NCBI GenBank assembly: GCA_002964805.2
Contig: PUDQ02000058.1
Location: 285,277-349,276, forward strand
Reading direction: 5' to 3'
Source: Trametes villosa
Taxonomy: Eukaryota; Basidiomycota; Agaricomycetes; Polyporales; Polyporaceae
DNA length: 64,000 nucleotides
The translations under genes and the position numbers were made by a program. The notes below the pieces were generated by a model. That model did no database searches. It was not told the origin of the DNA and saw only the letters and a list, made by a program, of their open reading frames with translations. Positions 57,011-64,000 of this stretch are shown here, piece by piece; position 1 is the first letter of the stretch, and each line of letters starts with the position of its first letter.

Positions 57011-59089
57011 ATGCTCTCGATGCACGCGCTAGAGATTCTCGTCGCCGCTCTCTCGGCCACATTGGTGGCGGGCAGCCTCGTCGCCCCTCGCGCTACGCAG
57101 CCTACCCCCGGGAAACTTCGCGTCACCGAGAACAGCGGTGTCTGCGAGACCACGCCAGGGGTCTACCAGGCTTCTGGGTATGGCGACCTCTCCGCTTCTG
57201 AGAGCATGTGGTGAGTGCAATCTTTCCGACTTCGACTCACTGTTTCTCGAGCTAATCCTTGGTATAGGTTCTGGTTCTTCGAGGCTCGCCACGACGCTGC
57301 AAACGCGCCGCTGACGCTCTGGCTTGAGGGCGGGGTACGTCAGTCAGCTCTCGGACTCTATGACGTTTCTCACCAAGTCGTCTGCAGCGCGGAACGTCTA
57401 GCATGCGCGGTCTCTTCCAAGAGAACGGGCCTTGCCGCCTCAGCAACGACAGTACGACCCTCTCCACCAACCCGTACTCCTGGAACGAGGTTTCGAACGT
57501 GTAGGCATCTCTCCGCAGCCCGAGCATCACCGACGAAGCTAACTCGTAACAAGGCTGTACATCGACCAGCCCATTGGCATAGGCTTCTCGTACGGCGACG
57601 AAAACGTCTTCACCGGCGAACAAGCGGCCAGCGACGTCTGGAAGGTGATTCACTTACGTTTTGACAACCGCCGTCGTGAAACTCACGCATTGCCTCCAGT
57701 TCCTGCAGATCTTCTTCTCGGACTCGCGGTTCTCCAAGTACCAGAAGAACAACTTCGGGATCTGGACCGAGTTGTAAGCAGTGCTCTACCATCCTGATGG
57801 TTGAGATCGTTACTCACTCCCGCCGGCAGCTACGGCGCTTCGTACGCGGCGGTGTTCGGGACGTGAGTCGTTCGCATCGCCGCCATATGCCCGGGACGAT
57901 CTAACGGTCCCCATACAGCTACTTCCTGAATCAGAACGCCCGGATCGCGAACGGCACTGCTACTGGCTCGACCATCAACCTGAACACCATCGGGATTGGA
58001 GGTGGCGTCATTGTAAGTCGAAATCAAGCTCGCAAACTTTTACACCCCTCGCTGACGCGTGAACTACAGGACCCCCTGCTGCAATACCCGAAGTACCTTG
58101 ACTACGCCATTGACAACCCGTGCGTAACGCATACATACCGGGCTTTGTTGTGAGCACAGAACTAACGCGCGCGGCGCTTTCTAGGTACGGGCAACTTGTC
58201 AGCGCGGACGCGATCCTGTCTGGGGCCCGCGACTGGTATATCTCTGACTTCGGCCCTGCTGTCCAGCAACAGGTAAGTCCCTATTTCTACGTTCGCAGCG
58301 CCCATAGTTTGAGTACTAATTGACGATGAACATAGGTACAAAACTGCTATGCCTCTACCTACGAGAGCAACAAGATTGCATGCTGGAACGGCGTGATCGC
58401 GGCGAACCAGGGCTGGGCCGACAGACTGTACGGCAACCACAACCCGGCGTACGTTAGGTCAAATGAGAAGTACCCCCCGGCTGTCACGCCGTATCTGTCG
58501 AACAAGGACGTCCAGGCGAAGATCGGAGCGCAGGGCACGTACAACGACACCAACATCTTCGTCGCGTTCAACCTCGAGGAGGGCGGAACTTGGCTCCGGA
58601 ACCACGCCCCGGCTATCACGGCGTTGAACCAGAAGGGCGTGCGGACACTGACATGGGTCGGCGACGCGGTAAGCCACGACAGCCTTTTTATTCAGTGCAA
58701 GGCTGATCTCCTCTATTGCAGGACTTCCTCGGCAACTACATCGGGCAGGAGAACCTTGTACGTATCCCCAGTGACGTGTACATAAACATTACTGACACTC
58801 CTCATCGTCAGGCCATCGAGCTCGACCAGAACGTGTACACCGTCCCGCCTGTCGACTATCACGTCAACGGCCACACAGTCGGCCAGTTCCAGGCGATAGA
58901 CAACTTCGCCTACCTTCGGGTGTTTGGCGCGTAAGTACTCGTTCTACTCGATGGTCGCCGTACTGTTACTCACGACATCGCAGAGGCCAGCAAGTCGGAG
59001 CGTACGGAAGCGACTCGGTTGCGCGCGGCCAAACCGCGCTGCAGTTCTTCAACCAGACGATTCATGGGCAGAACATATTCTCGACCTGA
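57011..59089 (+). CDS. Secreted serine carboxypeptidase (S10) homologue, probably inactive
   Basis: ATG at 57011 with signal peptide [21 protein letters not shown]; then the family opening GVYQASGYGDLSASESMW and FWFFEARHDAANAPLTLWLE. The usual NGGPGSSS oxyanion motif reads EGG|RGTSSM. GLFQENGPCRLSNDST and LYIDQPIGIGFSYGDEN are typical. The Ser motif GESYGG/GESYAG is GASYAA; the catalytic Asp is kept in WVGDA|DFLGNYIG; the His motif GAGHEVPAY reads GA|GQQVGAYG. So the Ser and Asp remain but the His is Gln. It ends FFNQTIHGQNIFST, TGA 59087-59089. About twelve exons, with no stop or frameshift needed. The fold looks intact and secreted; peptidase activity is doubtful (inference). Confidence 0.85.
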
Positions 59090-59300
59090 GCCAGGAGTCG
59101 CTACCTCATCAATGCATTCGAGCGCTATACTTACCATGTAGCTGTTACCACAACGTGTCATGCCCTGCAGTGGACACAATACTCGCACAGTCTCATTCTA
59201 CGTCGGGGTTTCTATCTGTTCACCCCTACCAATACACGGTACAGCGTGGAGGATAACAAGAATGCATCTTCTCTATGCGCCCACACGCGCAGCCGTTCTC

Positions 59301-61382
59301 CTAGAATCCATCCACGAAAGCAGCGACCTCGCGCCGCGCAACACCATCTTCATCCCACGCCTTCTTCAGCGTGCTCCTCAAACCCTGCAGCCGCTCGCGC
59401 TTCTCCTCACCGTCCGGACCAAACGCGCGGTCGAGCACGCCGCGCATCTCCTCCTTAACCGCGTCGATGGTCCCGATCGGCACGCGGCCGTTCCGGTAGA
59501 TCTTGCCCAGGCCGCACCCGTTGCGGACCTCGATGAGCTCGTACGCGACGTTGGCGACCTCGGAGAGGTAGAGCGCGTTCATCGGCTGGTCGGCGTCGAT
59601 CGGCCACACGATCCTGACAGGTCAGAGTATCAGGACCCGAACCACAGCCTGGGCACCGCACGCTTACATGGGGACGCCGGCCAAGACTGACTCGAGGGTC
59701 CCGTTGTGCCCGCCGTGCATGAAGTACCACCCCGTAGCCTACATAGACCCGTCAGCGAACGTCTCCTCCAGGGGAGCCGTGGGGGAACTTGCGGGATGGT
59801 CGAGCACGGCCTGCTGTGGGACCCACTCGGAGACGATTGCGTTGCCGTAACTTGCGATTTGCGCCTTCAAGTCGTCGGGAATTGGAGGGGCCATTAGCGC
59901 AGCGTGGCTCATGATCTACACAACCATGTGTGAGCTAATCGAAACACGAAGCTGGGGTCCTCCAGCTGCTAATCAACAGACTTACAAAGGGGATGTTCTT
60001 CTCCATGAGCACTTCGAGCACTGCCCAGACCTTGCCAGGGCGAGAGGGCCAGAAGAACGATCCGAACGCAATCTGATATGATTGACCATATCATCGAGTG
60101 TGGCAGAAGCACCGTAAGGAGCACTCACATAGAGAACAGAGTGCCCACCGACGGTCTCCAACTTCTCGTCCAGGAAGGCCATGATCTGGCTTGCTTGCGG
60201 CGACTGCGCCTGCTCGGCCGAGAAAGCATTCGCGCCGGACGGCACGAGAGGGCCAGTATACACGGCCTTCGAGGACTTCTCCGCGTAATATTGGCGGAAA
60301 GCAGCAGTGGCTTGCGGGTGATAGTCGGCAGCGTCGAAAGTGAGAATCCCATCGGAGCGGTGCATATTCCTGGCGCAAACCAGCCTGCGTTAGCACCTAC
60401 ACTCATCGGCGGGAGCTGCGGGAACACCCACCCCGGCATTCGGACTAGTACAGATCCGAAGAGGTGCTTAACGAGAGGAAGCTACCGGCGCGTGAGTGAG
60501 TAGACGTGCGCGGCATTCACTGACAAGCGTACCTCCTGGGGATGAATCTCGTAATCATATACTGTTGGTAGAGAAGGACTGTGGAGTAAGGTTTTCCCTT
60601 TCACATTCCACGACAGCTGGAGCACAAACTCAGAGAGGAAACCTCACAACGGGTACGGAAGACCAACCTCGAAGGCTAAGTCGCCGTACGGCCTTCCCGT
60701 ACGTTCTACTTCCGCCTTGATAGCGGAGATCCTGTCCTTCTCGAAAATATAGAAGTAGCAGTTGGTCGCGACTGCAAACCAGGTGTACAGCTTCACTGCG
60801 CTCCCACTCGTCTCGCGCACGTAGTCGTAGGCGTCAACGGCGAAGACCTGGACGGGATACGTGAGTGTCCTTCAGGTATCGCGAGATCGAAGCACGCACA
60901 TCTAGGATGATTGCGCTGGGACGGGCAAGGGGCGCCTCAAACTGCTTCCCGGTCTTCGAGCAGGTGAGCGGCTGGCCATGGCGGAGCTTGTCCCAGACCG
61001 CTTGAAAGGCCCCCGGCGCGCCGCTCGTGTGCTCAGGTCCTCCTCCCTCTTCCAAACCGATGACCCTACATCATGTCTAGTCAGGGAATACTGCCAGGTG
61101 ATTCACGGGTTGTGCTATACCTGATCCTACTGGCGAGGTGCTCTTCTCCTGCCTGGAAGTCGCGCGTGACCTCCGCCTCGACTCGACCATGAAGGTGGGT
61201 CAGTACGAGGAACGTGACTGTGACGGGGCGCAGTTTGACTATGCGCGCGACGAGCGTGCTCAAGGGCCGAGCATGTCCTATGTAACGCCTGTGAGCATTT
61301 TCCAGCAGCAAACGGGGCAGCGGCACGTACCCCAGAAGTATGATGGAAAGACGACAAGATGTTTGAGTTGCGTGGCCGTCAT
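59301..61382 (-). CDS. UDP-glycosyltransferase (GT1-like)
   Basis: Transfers a sugar from a UDP-sugar to a small acceptor; acceptor unknown. ATG at 61382 gives MTATQLKHLVVFPSYFWG|HARPLSTLVARIVKL, a typical UGT start. Then EAEVTRDFQAG, GAFQAVWDKLRHGQPL and ARPSAIILD|VFAVDAYDYVRE. YTWFAVATNCYFYIFEK, PGWVFPQLPPMSVGANAGWF, LVPSGANAF and GGHSVLYVS|IAFGSFFWPSRPGKVWAV follow. The donor-binding region is SEWVPQQAVLDHP|ATGWYFMHGGHNGTLESVL, then IVWPIDADQPMNALYL. It ends KKAWDEDGVARREVAAFVDG, stop 59301-59303. Eight to ten exons; one intron is GC-AG. TATA box about 82 bp upstream. Confidence 0.87.
59739..59792 (-). other. GC-AG intron in the UDP-glycosyltransferase gene
   Basis: 54 nt. Donor GCAAGT directly follows the codons for DHP; the acceptor is TATGTAG. 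Splicing restores VLDHPATGWYFMHGGHNG, the donor-sugar binding signature. Confidence 0.8.
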
Positions 61383-61463
61383 GGTACTGTTGCCCGGAGG
61401 AGGAGGATTCTCAGATGAGGTACGAGGGCGGTTGGTGCTCAGTCCGCTTCGCGGATCGACCTA

Positions 61464-61469
61464 CTTATA
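61464..61469 (-). promoter_or_regulatory. TATA box of the UDP-glycosyltransferase gene
   Basis: Minus-strand TATAAG in GCAATATAAGTAGG, about 82 bp upstream of the ATG. Confidence 0.55.
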
Positions 61470-63772
61470 TTGCCCCGTGGAGCATGATGGGAATAGCTAA
61501 TGCTGGAGGTGATACTTCAGGAGTCCCCTGCAACTTCTTACGTTATTGCAGTTTTAGAGAAGGGTTGACTTTTTGACATGCGATGGCTATGTTGCACGAA
61601 GCAAGCAACACCCGAGTAGTGGGTGCTCAAGCCTCCGCAGTCCACGCCCTCCGCCCGACGAGTGGTAAGCGATGAGCATGCCGGTACAATCATGGGCGCA
61701 CCCCAAAAGATACTCCCAGCGGTGGTGACCAATGATACGAGGTTATCGGGATGTACGGGCATCGACCGGCCAGGAGGACGCAGGAACATGATGTCTCAAG
61801 CGGCGAACGTACATGGAGCGTCGCTGCGACGCCGCTAGCCATTGCACCGCATTTGTGCTATCCCCGCGGAGCGAGTGAGCGAGAGCTCCCTGTACCCTGT
61901 GGGAGAAAAGACGGTCAGCTTCAACCCAATATCTCCTGTTTCTCTGTCAAAATTCAAAAATCCTCCTCACAGAAAACGAGACGGGTGCACCCGCTGCCGG
62001 TGGCTGAATGTGCGACTTTTGAAGGGCACAGCAAGTTCTCTCACGAACACGGTGTCGATCGGCCAGGTATGACGAATATCTACGGATCTCTTTTAGTACC
62101 GTTACGTGTATAAGCGTTTCCCGACTCCTAGTGTATCCCCTATGCACGATGATGAAGGTCGTGTAGACGAAATATGCACCGTGTACTTACCCGGTACTTC
62201 CGCATTGGATCGTGTCAGCTGAAACTGTGTACCTGGACGATCATCGCGGCTGCGTTATGTAGACGACGGCGTATATGAGGAGCTAGATGGTAGCAGATCT
62301 GACCTGCGTACGTCTAGTTGTGTATGAGACGGCCTGGGCCGTGCAACATGAGGCGTCATTAGACACAAACCCCGTCCGCAAACCTCCAACGCTTGATAGG
62401 TCGCACCGGCGTGCCCGATGAAAGGCAGGAGCTGTCCTCCTGGCGTCGCTGAGACTCAGATGACCTGTGCACGTTAGGAAAGGGGTGGGAGACGTTCGTC
62501 GGTCCTCCGGAGGCCTGAATGGGGGATCCCATACTCCGAATTTAGTAAAGCGGACACGCGGCTGGCACTACAGAGCCTGTTCCTCTTGAACGGAACGGCT
62601 TGCCAGGGCTAGTGAGCACCTGTTCACCCATTAGACCAAGGACGGCAAGGAAACAAGAAAACACGCGCACAATATGTCTTAAACGTAGGCCCTGAACCTG
62701 ATCAAATGAGAGGGTAGTTCCAGGAATTGCCGGCTGAGGCCTGGCAAATGGCAATGTTGCACCCGTTCGTTTGCTGTCAACGTCCGGCGCTTAAAGAGCT
62801 CTATGCCGTAGATTTTAAAGTCCGACGTTCCCACGGGGGAGTACTACGCCTCCTCGGCCTACATGGATTTGAGGCTTGGCACACAACCGTATGATCCAGC
62901 TGCACCATAGAGTTCTGCTAGTGTCTGCTCCACCCCACTGGCATATCCTTACCGAAGGCGAAGCCTGCACTGTCCGCGTCCACCTCGCTGCTTGCAAATT
63001 CACAGCATGCGAGCCAGGATCATCCCCCTCGCCCGTGCTTTCCAGGTGAGGCTGGATGCTTCTTCCAACTCATGATGTAGCTTGGTAGCGCAAGCAGATG
63101 CTAGCAACACTGATAATGACGAAACAGTTTCGGTGAGTTTGAAGTTATAATTACTGGAGCCATTGCCAACAATCCTTGTCGCTAGCCGCCTCGCTCAAAG
63201 CTTCGTCGTAAACAGGAGGCCCAAAACGGCTTACAAGTGCGTTCCGCTACGAAACAATCGGTAATCAACATGTCTATGCATGAGAGCCGTTGTTCTCCGT
63301 GGCCCTCAGACTTTCAAGTATCGGTGAGAAGTTAGAACACAATCTACCGTTGGGCCAAATCGTAACATCGGAGTAGCGGATATCGCCGTACACCTCTGGA
63401 GCGACCGCAGAAGCGTGCGCTCTGATGGTCTGTTTTGAAATTTACATCGGGTGCGCGATGGAGCATACGACGCAGCCGGGCCCTCGGCTCTGAAGTACTA
63501 CTCACGCATCGGATGCTAAGGAAACTGTCCCAGCATTGGCCTTGTACTGACGCCTCGGATGTTGGTAGGAGTTCCGGGTGTCTATCGCAAGCACTAGCAC
63601 GGACTTCCTTTTGCCTCGCAGGCGGCCTAGTTGTGTGGTGACAAGTGTACGGTTCTTCCGCGCATCCTGCCACTTTGCCGGGGTGCTCGACTCGGGTTTG
63701 AGTGGAGCATGTCCCAAGGCCCCTTCCATCCCGAAGCTTTGCAGTTCGAGACGGATGTGGTGTCCGCGAGCA

Positions 63773-63778
63773 TATAAT
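63773..63778 (+). promoter_or_regulatory. TATA box of the gene starting at 63859
   Basis: TATAAT in GAGCATATAATATCCC, about 86 bp upstream of the ATG. Confidence 0.5.
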
Positions 63779-63858
63779 ATCCCACATTGTGTCCTCAGAG
63801 AGCAGCATTGTATTCCCTACCCAACCCTCTTCGCATCCTCCCAACCCTACTCTTCATC

Positions 63859-64000
63859 ATGTTCATCAAGGCTGGCCTTATTACCCTCGCCCTCTCCCTC
63901 CAAATTGCCGCCTCCCCAATCGTCGAAGGCCTCGGCACCCCGATCCCCTTCTCTAAGCGCGACGGGATCACTTCAAAAGACGGATGGTTCAACCACAAAA
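63859..64000 (+). CDS. Secreted protein, probable A1 aspartic peptidase precursor, 3'-partial
   Basis: ATG at 63859 opens MFIKAGLITLALSLQIAASP, a clear signal peptide. It is followed by a propeptide-like stretch (TPIPFSKRDGITSKDGWFNH) that resembles the start of polypore aspartic peptidases, where a KR site follows a short hydrophobic segment. The open frame reaches the window edge and no catalytic motif is inside, so the family call is tentative. It could be another secreted protein. Confidence 0.5.
   Translation, partial: MFIKAGLITLALSLQIAASPIVEGLGTPIPFSKRDGITSKDGWFNHK

Larger units (their letters stand above)
61383..63858. other. 2.5-kb gene-poor region
   Basis: After the UGT promoter no gene is recognised on either strand. 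Open frames are short (up to 166 codons near the right end) without family signals. No terminal repeats, tandem repeats or tRNA noticed. It is the longest empty stretch in the window. Confidence 0.5.

Overview
The window is nuclear DNA of a filamentous basidiomycete. It is most likely an Agaricomycete, and a wood- or litter-decaying polypore-like fungus would fit. The genes are split by many introns of about 50-70 nt with GTRNGT/YAG borders. It also carries Agaricomycete hallmarks: a DUF6533 seven-helix protein, lineage-specific kinase-like families, a CBM1-linked GH5 mannanase and secreted peptidase-family proteins. No rRNA, convincing tRNA, CRISPR array or intact transposon was seen. Exon borders were read by eye from splice consensus and homology, so gene ends are firmer than some internal borders.

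Left part (1-19 kb): the 3' part of a kinase-like gene (K1, +), a DUF6533 membrane protein (+), a PP2C phosphatase (+) and a PNS1/choline-transporter-like protein (+). A minus-strand block follows: kinase-like K2, an orphan gene (B1), and the tandem kinase-like pair K3 and K4. Two related non-coding repeats lie downstream of K2 and of B1.

Middle (19-37.6 kb), mostly housekeeping and plus strand: a disordered basidiomycete protein, a Pbi2-type inhibitor I9 (-) divergent from a DNA-3-methyladenine glycosylase, a PAS-kinase-like Ser/Thr kinase, the NDUFS7/PSST subunit of complex I, a large conserved fungal protein, meiotic MND1, and B2, the paralogue of B1.

Right part (38-64 kb): kinase-like K5 and K6 (-), an F-box protein (-), a mitochondrial persulfide-dioxygenase-like metallo-hydrolase (-), a CBM1-GH5 mannanase (-), gamma-glutamyltransferase (-), a second PP2C (-), a disordered TPGP-repeat protein (+), an S10 carboxypeptidase homologue with altered active-site motifs (+), a UDP-glycosyltransferase (-), a 2.5-kb gene-poor stretch, and the start of a secreted protein resembling an A1 aspartic peptidase precursor (+).

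The most unusual content is the six-member kinase-like family (HRD and Asn kept, DFG changed to DFD or DFN, a shared C-terminal tail, and an intron that always splits HR|D). In both kinase blocks it sits beside one member of an undescribed two-gene family (B1/B2). This looks like a locally expanding accessory locus set among conserved housekeeping genes.
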